A stretch of 64,000 bases of DNA from Riptortus pedestris (lineage: Eukaryota > Arthropoda > Insecta > Hemiptera > Alydidae), in the NCBI GenBank assembly GCA_019009955.1, contig CM032232.1, forward strand, positions 68,800,001-68,864,000, in the 5' to 3' direction. Shown here in pieces: positions 1 to 13,879 of this stretch. How positions within the stretch are numbered: position 1 is the first letter of the stretch; every line of letters starts with the position of its first letter. The notes beneath the pieces are model-generated. The model did no database searches. It had not been told where the DNA came from and was given only the letters and a program-made list of their open reading frames with translations. The translations under genes were made by a program, and so were the position numbers.

Positions 1-1499
1 AAAGCGCTTTCGATGCTGTGCATCATCGTCAGTGTCCAAAGGTTTTTGATGTTGACCTGACGGCTCTTGGGCCTGGACTCACAATTGTTTCATCCTGCCA
101 GTATACCAACTCAGAATTTCCGTCATAGATTGTACCAATTTGCCAAAGTTTTTATTTATCCTCTAATCAAAGCAGAAAGCTCACAAGGAGAATCGAGAGT
201 AAGGAATGGTAGCAAAGGCTGGTACGTAGCCTATAGAACGAGGCATATTGGCGGGAATTGTCCTTGGAACAATAGGACACCAAGCCAAGCCTTGGGGAAC
301 TGAACGGCTCGCTCTCGATCAGGCTGGTTCTATGGAAGGATACAAGCCATATGTAAATTAGATGAAACTATTCCGTAGTCATTAGACAGCTGTAAAAAAA
401 TAAAATCCCTTACGAATAGATGTCAAATATTCCACGTGATGGAAATGCAGTGGAAAAAAAATATCAACGTACGATAGAACAGTTTCAGTGAATTTATTAA
501 TAAATGGGGCGCTGATGATCATGCGGTTTAAATTGAGGAAGCCTAGGAGGTAAACAATAGGTGCAGGTTAGATCCCAGTCATGGAGAAATGAATCAGTTT
601 GCTGCTAGAGTGCGTTAGTGCAGTGATGTTTGTTAAGTCTAGTGAGTGAGTAGCTCGGTCTAACATATGTGTAGCTCGCGTCTGTAGGCATGATGGCCGC
701 TGGTCACCACACCATTAATACCTCTTCCTTCAAAAAAGATATTTTGAATTCTGTAGTATACAGTAATAACGTTTACATTAAAGCAATCCTACATTCTGTG
801 GAAAAGAAATGTTTTCCTTTGTAAGTAGCCCCCTGAATTGTTGGAAGTCACAGTCATATTGCTGTTCTAGTCGTCAGTACTTAAGGTTGTATCTCGTGAT
901 AGGGTTGGGCAATTTATTGTTTTCTAAGTGTCACTTCTTAATTATTAAACCACTTCTCTACACTTTAGTTAAAACGTTTAGCTTGATAACAGAAAACTTC
1001 ACTTCCACGCTATTGCTGTCCGCTATCTCTCTCCGGTGAATCTACAGCAACTAGGATACCCGATTCCCTCAATTAGACAATTTAAGAATTAATTAAATGT
1101 TTTGCAAATAACATTAATAAATTTACCAGTTAGCGTACCAAGAAATCTTACTTTAGTCATTTTTTAACCCAATTTTTATTTTTAGGTTGTTATGGCTACC
1201 TGTGTGCGCATTTCTCCGCTCTTCCTAATTTAATAAAAAATAACTATCAGTTTCTACCAGTTTAGCTGCATTGGAATTGTTTCAGGCTAATTAGAAACAG
1301 ATTTCTCCTAATTCCTAGAAAAATCCCATTCTCTTCCCAGACGGGCTAAGAAAAGGTAGAGGAATCTACCTGTTCGGGTTTCCCTTTGTGTGGCAGAAAG
1401 ACACCCCCTCCTCAGGAGCTTGGAATTCATGATCCAGAGGGAAATACCTGAGATTTACCCTGCCGGATAGTGTCGCCCGCTTTCCCCCTCCCCTCCAAT
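1..1499. other. left flank without recognisable gene
   Basis: No open frame here resembles a known protein, and I recognise no repeat family. From about 1360 the base composition becomes more GC-rich with pyrimidine runs, which may be promoter-proximal sequence for the putative first fz2 exon. That is inference only: I could not identify a TATA box or initiator that I trust. Confidence 0.4.
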
Positions 1500-1772
1500 G
1501 ACCGATTCCAGCTGATTATTACTCTAAGCCTCCCAGTTACACATTGACATCTGAGTGGTCGTCTTGTGGGCAGTGCTTTTCTCTCTCAGCTGTGTTTGTT
1601 GAGTGAGTGGTGTCAGCTGTGCATTCATTTCCATCTGACTATGTGCTGTTACTATATCTGTGTGTCTGGCAGTGTTTGCTTATAACTCACTATGTGTTAC
1701 ATAGTGAAAACCCATTGGTCAGCAACCCGTGATCAAAACCACCATGAATCTCGGTAGTTCAGTATTTTTAAG
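1500..1772 (+). other. fz2: putative 5' non-coding exon of fz2 (start not defined)
   Basis: The right edge is a strong donor: exon ending AG, intron starting GTAAGA at 1773. The left edge given is arbitrary, because the transcription start cannot be seen. The stretch is richer in GC and pyrimidines than its surroundings and has no long open frame, so it would be untranslated. The link to fz2 rests on the same strand, on the next candidate exon at 2735-2821, and on the splice acceptor directly upstream of the fz2 coding exon, which shows that at least one upstream exon must exist. It could equally be a chance donor or part of another transcript. Confidence 0.33.
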
Positions 1773-2734
1773 GTAAGATGATTCCTTCTTATATATAATT
1801 TTGGTCCCTTTCGCTAAAGCAATTAACATTCCTTGACTGTTGCCCAAAAGCCAAATGGGTTTTTTGGCGTTAATGAGATGATGAAAGTTGGTTTTATTCT
1901 ACCGCAAATGTGAAAAAGTCCAAACTTAATAACTTTACTTTACTTTCCGTATTTCTTTTGAACACAACTTGATTTAATAATTCTGTACGAAATTCAGATT
2001 TCCTATGATTCTAATCTATTATATTTAACCTTGTGAAAAGTAAACCTTTTCGCTCCCATTAAGCAGGACACTAGTCAATCAGAACAATATTTGTTGAGGA
2101 TGTATCCAAGAATTGTGGTAATATTGTGCCTTGAATGAACCTAATTATTTTTTATGTATTTGATGTAATCAATTGTCATTTGAATATTTATTTGTTTAAT
2201 TGCAAGAAATATGCTAAATGTAATATTAAGTACTAACAATTTTTCCATGTATGAATATAATGTCCAAGGCTAGACTTAGACTGTTTATGAAAGGGGTTTA
2301 GCTTCAGGGGCTTCAGTGGATTAAATCTATTATTGAGTACAGAGTTTAATCAGTCTTAAATTTTCTAGAGGTTTATGTTTGTCAAGCCCACCAAATGATC
2401 TGATTTTTAAGTAAATTTCATCTCGCAATGAATGGTTCATTGACATGGTTGCTAAGAGAGAGTCCTTAACTGGAATATGACTGCATTGTAGAGTAATATT
2501 AGGCATTTAGTTCGAAAGATCGATTATCTGATCCCTGTATTCACAGTTTTGATATTTTCCCTCAGGCTATAATAAGTTTTCACTGCGGAAATATGCTTTA
2601 TAATGTGATTCATTAAGAAAATTTCTGTCATGAGTATCTGTCAAATATACATAATCATAAAGTATTTTTTTTAATATTATTAAACGCCTTTAGAAAAATA
2701 TGAACTAACAGATTTTTTTTTATTTTATTTTCAG

Positions 2735-2821
2735 GATTACTAGTGGTAAAAGTAACAGAAGAAGGCGGATTCAGTGACTCTTCTCTCAACATGGACCACT
2801 GAGGATATATATTTCCCATTT
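2735..2821 (+). other. fz2: putative internal 5' UTR exon of fz2
   Basis: This 87-base segment is bounded by a long pyrimidine tract ending TTTTCAG at 2734 and by a consensus donor GTAAGT at 2822. All three frames contain stops, and a short upstream frame (ATG GAC CAC TGA) lies inside it, so it is untranslated if real. It lies on the same strand as fz2 and nothing coding intervenes. Fz5/8-class genes often have their whole protein in one exon preceded by untranslated exons, which fits. The connection across about 37 kb is inference. Confidence 0.5.
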
Positions 2822-4030
2822 GTAAGTTCTCATCAATTTCTCTTTTATTCCTTCAGAATCTATTAAATAAGTATTTAGCAGTGTATCGGAACCCCTAATA
2901 CGAAAGGTTTTCTTTAATTCACGTTGCAAATTGTTTATATAAAAATTAGTTTTGCCTCGCCCAGTTTAAATACATAGGTTAAGTCAAAAGTAATGTTAGC
3001 GCTATTATTAAAATAAAAGTTCGAGTGAGTAAAAACTAGTCAGTTTCGGAACTGTCATTGCTCGGTTAACGTTTCTGTCAGAATGTATTGCTAACACAAT
3101 TATTGTTTTTGCTACTCGCTATGTTACTTTATCCACTTATTGAATCATCACATTTAAATGAGAAAAAGCAAATTTTCCTGCACATAGTAATTATGGATAC
3201 ATTCAGTTTTACTTTTAATTTTACTTATTACCATATTGTATTTGGGTAAACCCTTCTGTGACCAGCTACAAGAAAATGATAAAAATAATAAATACGTCTT
3301 GGAGTGTAATATTGGCTTATTATCTTCTGGTAAAGATATTCTTGTAGAATGATTAGAATAATATTACACACAACCAAAAAATATTCAAAATACCTTTATC
3401 AGTCATAATATCTATATGAAGGATCTTGCACCTTGATAAGCAGCCAAGGCAGGGGAAAAACACGGAGTAACAACATTAGGTCAGTGTAGTCCTAGAATAA
3501 ACATGTCGCCATATTGTTAGATATGATCTTAAATTGTCTTAGCCATTAATAATGAACTATTGTGGTTCGTAGAGATTAAAATCAAAGACATTCTCTCCTC
3601 CCTCTCCCTCCCAACAAAAAAAAAAAAACGGATGTAGAAAATATGTCTAGTAGGCCCCCACTCAGGTACTCCCTGTCAACCTTTCATCCTTGTCTAGCTG
3701 GGAGATCTGTCTTGCTAATGGGTGTCGGTCTAGGTACTTCTAGATTATAACTCATTTTAGTCTGATTTAACAATATGTAAAAAATAATGGCAAACGTTTA
3801 TTTTGGTGTGTGTCTTACGATTGAGCCGTTACACGAACAAATGTTGTGAACATTAATTTCTAAATTTCAAAAATCGGTAAAGTACATCTTTTTTTTTTTT
3901 TAAAAAAAAAAGAACATTGGCAACATAAACTGAAAACTAAATGATAAAGATAACAGGTGTGTATTGTCATTGATTTGAAGGATCACCCCGAAAATAGGAA
4001 TTAAGAAAACATGGTTCATGAACATAGGGA
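2822..4030. other. AT-rich non-coding stretch
   Basis: No gene, RNA or recognised repeat family is visible here beyond short poly-A and poly-T runs near 3614-3630 and 3890-3912. Confidence 0.5.
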
Positions 4031-4045
4031 CTCTCTTTCTCTCCA

Positions 4046-4116
<71 letters not shown>

Positions 4117-4124
4117 CTCTCTCA
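4031..4124. repeat. (TC)n microsatellite
   Basis: A nearly pure CT dinucleotide tract of about 90 bases with a few CCC interruptions. The open frame on the other strand, made of Arg-Glu repeats, is an artefact of the repeat. Confidence 0.95.
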
Positions 4125-5090
4125 CTCATTAATAAAACTTGGTAATACTTGTTTAAACAAAACTTAGCACTACTTTCGTTGTCGCACTCGAAATGTCTAG
4201 TGGCCATGAGCCTCGGCGTTAGATGTCACACATAACACCACTAGAGAAGGAGTTCTGAGGGAAGTTTCGGATTATTGCCCAAAGGAAAACTATATTAAAA
4301 AGGTGATAGGAATTGGGATCGTGAAAGATCTCTTCTGGTTATATATTGTCAAAGACGATCAGAGAAAAAACACACTGCGATCTCGGTTGGAAGAATCATA
4401 TGGAGGATAATTATGGTCTCACCAAATGCCAGATTGTAGTGTCGTATATTTTAGTTTTATTTTAATTAACATATTTGAGGGAAGGTAAGGTGTTGGAAAG
4501 TTACAGTTATCATTTTTTTTTATTGAAGAACCGTCTTTTTCAATAGTTATGTCATCCTCCGCCCTGAGTTGTCACTTCTACGCCAACCGGAAAGTGGAAT
4601 TTCCCGTGGGTATGAGCAGGAGTCGATTAGCACTGAGGAGGCCTTAACCGGTGGAAACCTAATAAAATAAGCTCAATCTCGTTGGAGATCTAGTGTGAAT
4701 AGGGGCTAACTCTAGAGCTCTGAAGAAGGGACAGGGTTCATCGAAAGTAGTCTGTCTGTGATAAAGGAGGACGCATGATCTTTCCATATCCTTCCGTTGT
4801 TGACGGACCTCCATGCCAGCCCACATCTCTTTAATTGAATAGTTAGAGACTTGTATGATACCTGAGAGGTATCACTATCTCGTCTAAGAACGTCTTCAAA
4901 TCAAATTAGTTTAAAAGCTAACGTTTTACTATTTCTGTCCCCTCCATTAATTAGGACCTACTTGAAGAGTTCTCGAACTTCTAACGCTAGAGTGTAAGTC
5001 GAGAGGGAATATAGCCCGGTAAGCCTGTCTGACTGCCCGCCCACCTCCATTGTCTGCTGTAAAAAATACATCACACATTCCCCCACATTC

Positions 5091-5460
<370 letters not shown>

Positions 5461-5510
5461 ATTTATCTCTCTGGGCACACACACTGCCAATCACGCCATC
5501 ATGAAATATA

Positions 5511-8044
5511 AACCTTCATATAATAGCTGCACACAAAATACGAAAGCCCTGTCAATACATCTCATTCTGCTCCTAGCTATAGTTCGATTTATCAAGATGG
5601 AGCACCACTAATGGACCAGGAGATGGATGAGAGGCGAAGGCTAAGGAATACTCCTAACCCCACATCGAGATCGTACAGCAATCATTCTATGCCACTCCTC
5701 ACAATAATATCATTCATATACAACTGACCTGAGACAGAAATTGAACAGTTCCTATCTTAGATAGCAATTAAATAAACATATCTGGTCACATGACTTCCTT
5801 ATACTACTATTAAATTAGCTATACAATATGTTTAGATGCACTTCATATAAAACTATTTCATTGTCAAGGGATACCCAATAATTCCGCTGAAATCCATCGG
5901 ATCAAGAAATTGTCATAGAATAAAATTTATAGATTTTATTATGGTAAATAAAAAAGGCCCTATCAAATCTTTTGTAACTCTAGTAGATAAGAAGAAATTT
6001 ACTTTTTTTTTTTTTTTAATTTTCGCCTCTTTCTAAACCCTCCATCCCCGTTAGTCGATTTCTATCTAAATTGAAGTCCACAATTACAACACTCCTAAAT
6101 ATGATATTTCAACATTCTAAGGTTAGTCGTTTTTTAGTTGCGAGATACGAACAGACGTCCGAAGCTAGCCAAAATAAATTGGCTTCGTACAAATAGTAAA
6201 AATATATTATAAACACTAAACGCATTGAATACTTCTTATTAAGTGGTATTATTTCTGTATAATAACATCTTTAAACAAAACTCTATTAAACTGCCTCCTT
6301 TCGCAAAAGAATTTCGATTTACAAATATTAGTCATTCCCCATAAAAGGACCAATAACCAAAACGTATTCAAATTGTGTGTGTTTTTACATAGTAACGAAG
6401 AGATTGAAATGAAAACTCAGATTATTTCACCACAGTTGGCCATTTTTATTACGCCAAATTTTGTCCTGGAAACTAAATGGAAACAATATAACAAATAAAA
6501 TCTAGTAATCGAGTAGTTCTTTCTTGCAATTAAAAGTTTTGTGTGAGAAAACTTTAGTCATATGTAAAACATTATATGAGATGCGTAGAATGTTATCAAG
6601 TTGATAACTATATTAATCTTCATAGTTCAATGAACTAATCTTTATAAATTATTCTAGTTAATAAACAAATTAATTATCATACTGATATGATATTTCTCGA
6701 TAATTACATTTAATTAACTCATAGCTCTGTGGAGAACACGCTGATTTGAAATCCAGTTGATAAAACTTACAGAACTGAGTTTTACTCTGGGTAATACACC
6801 ATTAGCATTTGTATTAAAACAATATATCACCCATCATAATTATTGCAATAAGAGTAATGTTGAAAGCAAGTTAAAAAGTAAGTCCATTTTATGGAAATCA
6901 GCCATAAATTTTGGTTTTATACCTGAACTTATTATACTAACAACCAATTATTCAAAAAAAAAAAATTTTTATTCTTGCTGTCAAAAATGTATTCCAGCAC
7001 ATAGGAAACTGTGTGTGGTTTTCGTCGTTAGATGCCTGGCTGATTATCGAGAACAAATAAATCAGCTGATGTCATTAATATTTCAATACCATATGATGTG
7101 AATGTTCAAAAAGCAAAACCGAGAAATTAAAAAAAAAAATCAAGTCTTAGTCACAGAAGTGAAATATTTCTAAAAATTGGAATAATTCAGAGCCTTTCAA
7201 TTAAAGTACATATTTCATTGTGATGGAAAATTAGATGAAATTTATAGTCACTATTTGTAAGATATGCTGATATGTATATAAAATATTTAAAAAATAAGAA
7301 ATTCACGAGTCTTGAAGTGTTTGGAATTTATTCGTTCATGTGCCAGCCAAGTAAAACTATATTTCTAATAAACTAGTGGATGTCAATGCTTTAGGTCAGG
7401 AGGTAGACCCACTTATGTATTACATTCATATTGGTAGAATGATTAAGGGCTGAAAAAAATCTTTGTTCAAGAATTTGTTGCTTCCAGCTATTCTTGTAAA
7501 TATATTCATACCCCAGCAGTATTAACTCATCGTAAGAACCATACTTCTTGAGGCGATTGTCCTCCATACTGGTTTTATAATCCTTGAATTTCCTTAATTT
7601 AACGAGTTGAATTCTCACGAAAGCTGAGGGAGTTCTCCTTAGGAATCTTGAATAGAAAGAAAACTAGATGAAATGCAGATGAGGCTGTGAGTCGTGCAGT
7701 GTATGACAGGGAATGAGAGAGCTGCTTGTTTGTAGAGCCCGTAGAGTAATAACAGGTAACCCCGGGTTGTTGGTTTTGTTTTTTATATCTCCTCCCCCCG
7801 GGCAGGCCGCGGTAGCTCACCGGGTCTAACCCGATCCTCTCTATATCATACAATCTACATCATTCTTTGATGAATGTTTCCATCATGACCCAAACAAACA
7901 TAGAGGTGTATGAATTAAAATTTTTGAAATGGCAAGGTATGATTTGACCACCCATATTATATTCATTTAGGTTCCGTGCTACACCTGTCAGAATAAGAGA
8001 GAGTGAGAGGGAGAATGAAGTCAATTTTCCAAAGTTAAGGGAAA
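5511..8044. other. AT-rich non-coding stretch
   Basis: I recognise no gene or repeat family. Open frames at 6757-7101 and 7391-7618 have ordinary intronic composition. A CG-rich patch at 7795-7835 has no recognisable tRNA fold. Confidence 0.45.
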
Positions 8045-8112
8045 CTCATGACGCAATTTTCGAAATTTCTACCTAAGAGATGACGAAAATGAGGTCCTTT
8101 CAAAATTATATA

Positions 8113-8156
<44 letters not shown>

Positions 8157-8445
8157 CACACACATATATTATATTTGTCTGTTACCGCTTTAGCGGTCGC
8201 AATTATTGTTTTATCATTGCCAATCTCGATATATAAGAGTTTCATGCAAAACTAAAGATCAAGCTCGTTAACTTCTGAAATCGGACCAGTGGGAGGAAGG
8301 GTTTAGAGGGGGGAATTTTGAAAATTCGAAATACCTCCGTTACTGCACGTCGGATCGAAAAATTGTATAGAGCCTATCTTATTGTAAATTAAATACGCAA
8401 TATACATTGATATACATTTATTCTCTTTCTTGAATGTTAAGACCG
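8045..8445 (-). mobile_element. HINE-like element, partial copy
   Basis: This is the reverse-strand 3' half of the 0.6-1.0 kb family described at 13267-13879. It has the block around the (TA)n tract, the GTCTGTTACCGCT sequence next to it, and the pyrimidine-rich middle. The palindromic 3' terminus is missing and the 5' end is truncated. Confidence 0.8.
8107..8152. repeat. (TA)n microsatellite
   Basis: TA dinucleotide tract at the characteristic internal position of the HINE-like copy that surrounds it. Confidence 0.95.
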
Positions 8446-10204
8446 TAAGTTCTTAGACTACTAAATTTTGATAGATTGAAATAAAAAAAGTTCTAATTCT
8501 TTATAAATTGCAGTACTAGGTATAGTAAATAGTTTTCAATAAAATTTATATGCTCTGATAAATTTCAGTAATTGCTTTCTTTACGGTGAGGAGTCGGCAG
8601 ACCTGTTCGTTTAATTTCAGTCGCTTTCCGTCGGGAGGTTATTAATATTCACCGAAAGATTTCTAATTACCGTTTGTACTAATTCACTTATATTCTCGGT
8701 GGTGTTGTGCTACCAGTATGTAGATTTATCTACAGTTAAATTCACGAGGGAAATCTGCTTTGTTTACCTAGTCCCTGTGTGACAGACTTTTCTATATTCT
8801 TCTTGTCTGGTTTTGTCTTTTTAAATATTTGCTCCGACTCCCCTTTGTAACACATGTCAAAACCTGTACATTTCATTTTATAGATATTGTTTTTGTATTT
8901 TTTTTCTTACATTTACTTTGTCTTTAATTTTCTTTAAACAAACATTAAACATTGCTGAAGTTGGAAATACTTGGCATAGTTAGGGGGGAAATGGACATTA
9001 TACCGGTATGGTGGAGCAGGAAGAATGTTGTGACTAATACTGGATTTATTTAAAGATTAGCTAGTAAACGCCAGCTCTAGCACCCTCTGCGTGTCTGTTT
9101 ATTCATTCATTACATTGATTCCAACATTCTCTACTATCCAAGAAAATGTTTTGCTACTCAAATAGTCATTTATTTAAATTCCCCACTGTGGAAGTATGCA
9201 TTTATATCCCTGCTTTAATAACACGAACTTGCATAGACTCCGGGAATGTATTCCTCTATTTGGAATGTCCGCTAAAAATGACTTGCCCTCAAAAGATGAT
9301 GTCCACATACAGAGTATTTGTTATTACAAGCTGGTCATTAAAATCATTATAAGTTCATAAACTATTGTTTATAGTGGTGGCTTTTTAGGTAACAGTATTG
9401 ATGTTTATTTCTTAAAGGATAATTTGTATTTGAATTCCATCCATTTGAAAAATGCAAAATCTTAGGCATTTAGACTTCTGGACGCCAACGGAAAAAAGTA
9501 AATCAAGTGGAATCGAAGTTCTAAAAACAAAATTCAGAATTTCTGTCTCCTTGTGCAATCTAATAATAATTGAAGTATTTGTATCTAAAATATATTTTGA
9601 GAACCAATGTCACTCCCTGCAAGAAACACGGGTTTCATACTGCTTCAAACAAAACTTCCATATGCTTTTCATATACTCTTTTAGCTGGAGATCAAAAATA
9701 ATCTTAATATAGTATGCAAAACCAAAAAAAACTATAGTCCATGAATATTGGATTAACCCAATCTAAAACTAAATAAACACAGAGATAATAAAATAAAAAG
9801 TACTGAAAAAAATATTGAAATATTTATTGTATAATCCCATTATAGATTTGAAATAAACAAGCATTATGTAAACCGAATTTAATATAGATTTTTTTTTGTA
9901 GCACGTATAGATTAAACGCGATTACTAAATGATTTCAAATATGAGATTTAACTAAAATCCATTTCTTAATAAACCGTTTTTAATAAGATTTGTCATTGAC
10001 ATTCTCTAAGTCAGAAACATAGACGTACTGCAAATCCATAAATTATTGTTGGGAGCCCGCATTTATAGTATTTAAAATAATCATAACCGAAGAAAATTAA
10101 AAGTTAAATACCCCCCCTCGAATAAAATTCTTAAATCGTCTAGCTTTTAGAAATTAAGAATTCAATAAAAAAACCCGAACCTAGCTAGAAAAGGATGACA
10201 ACAT
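8446..10204. other. AT-rich non-coding stretch
   Basis: No gene, RNA or recognised mobile element is visible. The open frames at 9146-9352 and 9452-9712 show no known motif. Confidence 0.45.
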
Positions 10205-11025
10205 ATAGATATTCTCTGAGACGAACAGGAGTGCGGGTTATAAGAGAGACCTGCAATTAAAAATAGCGGTATTTCGTTTCCTATTCGCTTTTGGTAAATA
10301 TGCACATACAAAATGTTGTTTATTTTGTTATTTAGAGTAGCTTTTGTTATATACACTTTTGTCGTATACCGAAGTATAAATGAGTTATACGCTAAAAACT
10401 ATAAAACAACAATTTTATATGGGACAAAACACTCACCGAACTAAATGGAACTCCGTATGTGATTTGGTATTAACACCTCCCTAATTATAAGCTATATTAA
10501 AATTTCGAGTGGGGGTTGTCTGCGACCTAGGTACGTCTGAAATATAAAATCGCGATATTTCGTAACATATTCATTTTTCGGCAAACGTGCATATAACAAA
10601 AGTTGTTTGTTTTGTTATTTAAAGTAACTTTTGTTATATGAACTTTTGCCGTATAACGAAGTTTGAATGAGGTATACACGAAAAACTACAGAAGGGGTCA
10701 ACAATGTTATAGGACGCGAAAGACTTCATCGAAACTCCGTATTTTTTACTATAATAATATAATAATCTATGATTATGGTATATATATATATATATACATA
10801 TAAAAAAAGATGCATGCACATCTAAAAATATTGGGTATTTTTTAGAATTAAGTACATAACAAATACTTTTATTATTCACATATCCCCAGCACACCTGACT
10901 CGGTGTAAATCCTAAGCATTGAGACAGGAAAATGTAAAAATATTGTACAAAATAAAGCCAAAAAAAAATACCATTATCAATCAGCCTCAAATGATTTCCC
11001 AGGCGAAGCCGGGTACCTTAGCTAG
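10205..11025 (+). mobile_element. Helitron-like element, 5'-truncated copy
   Basis: The 3' end at 11025 has the Helitron signature: a short GC hairpin (CCC-AGGCGAAGCC-GGG, 10998-11013), a spacer, then CTAG followed by T. Upstream lie about two copies of the roughly 299-base internal unit seen in the other copies, starting near 10215 and 10505. The second unit contains a perfect 15-base inverted repeat, 10590-10604 with 10626-10640. The AT-rich 5' terminus is absent. The element carries no coding capacity and would be non-autonomous. Helitron assignment follows from the end structure and is not proven by insertion-site data. Confidence 0.78.
10779..10797. repeat. short (TA)n tract
   Basis: TA dinucleotide run of about 19 bases inside the Helitron-like copy. 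Confidence 0.85.
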
Positions 11026-11930
11026 TAATTTATATTATAAAAGAACCTCTCCCACAAATGAAATTCCTACTCAAAACATTTCAAGTGAATTTCCATTGAA
11101 GTACAACAATATATAGACGGGGGGGGGACGTAATGTCAATGGAGTGCCTAAAAGTATAGATTTACATTTAAACTTGTTGAAGATTAAAAAATGATATACA
11201 GTTTGTAGGCCACACAGAACTATCTCTCCGATAGGGATTGAAAGAGAACCTCACAACTTTCTTCGTTTCAAGTTACTCCTTTTAAAACAAAAAATGTCCT
11301 TAACCGATTTCGCAAAATTAATAAATTCACTTTAAAAATTAAAACAAAAAATTTTGTTCAATAAGATTCATGGATAATTGACTCTTTGTTCAAAGAGTTA
11401 ATAAATAAACCGCGGTGTAACTTATTTCACCACTTCTACCTAAAATAACATTATTCCAGCTATAGAAGCTTGAAGCTCTCTCTGAAATCCTCTTACTGCA
11501 TCCGGCGCTTCCTCTCCAACTCTCAACTAACTCAATGTAAATTTATGCTAAAGAATGTAAATTGTCAATAGGAGACCTTTTCCCGGATCGCCTTTTATTA
11601 AGCCAATAAATTACTAAAACCATTAATTACCGAGCTCAATAATTAACTTGATGAGTTTTGTAAAGTAGTACGATTTATTATTTAAATTATAATGATTTGA
11701 TCCTGCTTTTTTTAAAAGCTGAAATCCTAAAATAAATTAATATAGCCCTTATTTTTTTAATGGATATCTTCCAGATATTTTAAACACATTAGGCCTCCGA
11801 TTATTGAAATAGCAATCGTTCAGTTAAATTTTTTATGGTCTATTTTGACCACTCCTAATTTCTAAATCATTGACATCGTGGACATCATTATTTTAAATTA
11901 CATTAATGAAAATTACAATATTTATTTTAT
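11026..11930. other. AT-rich non-coding stretch
   Basis: Nothing recognisable apart from a poly-G run near 11119-11127. Confidence 0.45.
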
Positions 11931-11984
11931 TTATTTATTTGGAGCTTCGCAACTGTGGCGATGTTGCTCGGGGGAAAATGCATA

Positions 11985-12425
11985 AAATTAATAAACAAAA
12001 CAAAATTAATTTAAACAAAATAAAACTACATAACAGAAATTGAACACGAACAACAAAAATACTACATAAAACCGAGATGGAAACCAAAAACAGAAATGCA
12101 AAACAAAACAGAAATAAAAAACAAAATTGGATCAAAAAACAGAACTGAAACGCAGAAATGGAACACAAAAACAAAATGGAAAACTAAAAACAGAAATGGA
12201 AAACAAAAACAGAAATAGAACAAAAACAAAACGGAAAACAAAAAACTGAAATGGAGCACAAAAACAAAAGGGAAAACCAAGTACAGACGTGGAACACAGA
12301 ACAGAAATATAAAACAAAACGGGAACAGAAAACAGAAATGAGCCAAATAACATAAATGGAAAACAAAAGTCTAACAATAAACAAAAATCGAACACAATAA
12401 AGGAACAAACAAAAGGTAGAATTCA
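11985..12425 (+). repeat. purine-rich degenerate minisatellite
   Basis: Variants of GAAATGGAACACAAAAACA are repeated with irregular spacing of roughly 20-25 bases over more than 400 bases. The minus strand consequently shows several overlapping Phe-, Cys- and Leu-rich open frames that look like membrane proteins; these are products of the repeat. The array sits on its own, outside any family recognised here. Confidence 0.85.
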
Positions 12426-13266
12426 AAACTAATTACATAAACTGAAAGGTGAGAATAACAAAAAAGAAAAAAAGAGTTGGATAAAAGGGAAATCAAATAA
12501 AAAATATTAAACAAAATATCATACAAATAAATAAAATGAAATATGTATCTAACGGAGTGGGAAAACCTTTAGTTTTGCTTGACTAAAACAAAGGATGAAA
12601 TATTTACATTACATACCCGTATATTCCAAAGAGTTCATAAAGAGCTCAGCAAACATACAAATACACCCACAAAACATATTCACATAGACTAGAATCGCTG
12701 CATGTTAAGAATTATTATATTAAAATATATTAAGAAAATATAAAATCTCTTTTAAAATGCAAGTATTAATTGTAAATATTACCTGTATATGGTTTAGTAT
12801 AGGGAGTACGTAAGAGCTACCTTCAGTTAGTAAGTCATATAGGTCGTGGGGTGACAATGGAAACGTATTTAAAGGACATTAAAATATTAATTCAGAAATA
12901 TTATGATTTTTTTTTTTGTATTTCATCAGTGTGAATACAAGCTTTATGGCTTTTATTAATTGAAGAAATAGAATTAAATGAATGTCAGTATCTATGGTCA
13001 TTTCTCACGGACAAATTGTTTGTAGCATACGTCGAATCGTTGGGAGCAAATAGCAGGCCATCTGTCGGGCGAACATCTGCACTCGTCAGAGCAATTGATC
13101 CAATCGCCTTGCTAACCTGATCAACAATTACTTCAACCCCTTCAGAACACAGCTGCTCTGCTTACAATCAATAACTGTTCTATTTGTGGTAGAACTGTTC
13201 ACTATGAATGGGAACATCACTTCCTCAATATTGCTATTTTTTGTTGAGTGACCTCACACGTTTATT
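12426..13266. other. non-coding stretch
   Basis: No gene or repeat family recognised. Confidence 0.45.
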
Positions 13267-13705
13267 AAAGCCCGTCACGCAGGAGCTGCGTTAACGAAGC
13301 AGATTTCCCAAGTGCCCCACGTATATGCATTTATCTCAAAACATAAAAGTCCAATCAGAACAATATTTGGTATTTAGGCTTCAAATAAACTGCTTCATGA
13401 TATAACAGCTTATTGTTAATATGACATGAGTAGGAATGGGGGCTTACCGAAGGCCCAAAACCAAAACTTGCAAATATCTCAGTTAATAATCAAGATAGTG
13501 AAACAACGTACAACACTAATAGAACAATAAATTTGCATTAAGATTGATTCTATACAATTTTAAGATCCGACGCATTATAACGGAGATATTATTTCCCACT
13601 TGTCGGATTTCTGCCATTAACGAACTTGATCTTTAGTTTTACTAAAACGTATAAATATCAAGTTTAATAACAACAAAAAAATGGCGAACGCTAGAGCGTT
13701 AACAG

Positions 13706-13771
<66 letters not shown>

Positions 13772-13879
13772 CCTCATTTTCGTAATCTCCTGGGTACGAT
13801 CGATGAACATTTGAAGACATTTTTCGAAAATCGTGTGATGATTGCGACTTCACTAGCTGATTTTCCTTAATCTGCTAAA
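13267..13879 (+). mobile_element. HINE-like element, near full-length copy
   Basis: This copy runs from the family's 5' sequence (AAG-CCCGTCACGCAGG, containing the short hairpin ACGCAG/CTGCGT) through the subterminal repeat near 13300. It continues through the pyrimidine-rich middle and the (TA)n tract to a 3' end reading TCTGCTAAA. The 3' palindrome is partly decayed here (TTTTCCTTAATCTGCTAA). No coding capacity. The paired 5' and 3' subterminal inverted repeat, AGCAGATTTCCC against GGGAAATCTGCT, is clearer in other copies. This layout fits non-autonomous Helentron-type elements. Confidence 0.8.
13711..13766. repeat. (TA)n microsatellite
   Basis: Pure TA tract of about 56 bases at the internal microsatellite position of the surrounding HINE-like copy. 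Confidence 0.95.

Noticed and set aside
7795..7860. CG-rich stretch resembling a tRNA or SINE head
   Set aside because: I could not form a cloverleaf or find a second copy.
11935..12426. Four overlapping minus-strand frames rich in Phe, Cys, Leu and Val resembling membrane proteins
   Set aside because: They arise from a purine-rich minisatellite read on the opposite strand; different frames give equally hydrophobic products and there is no conserved motif.
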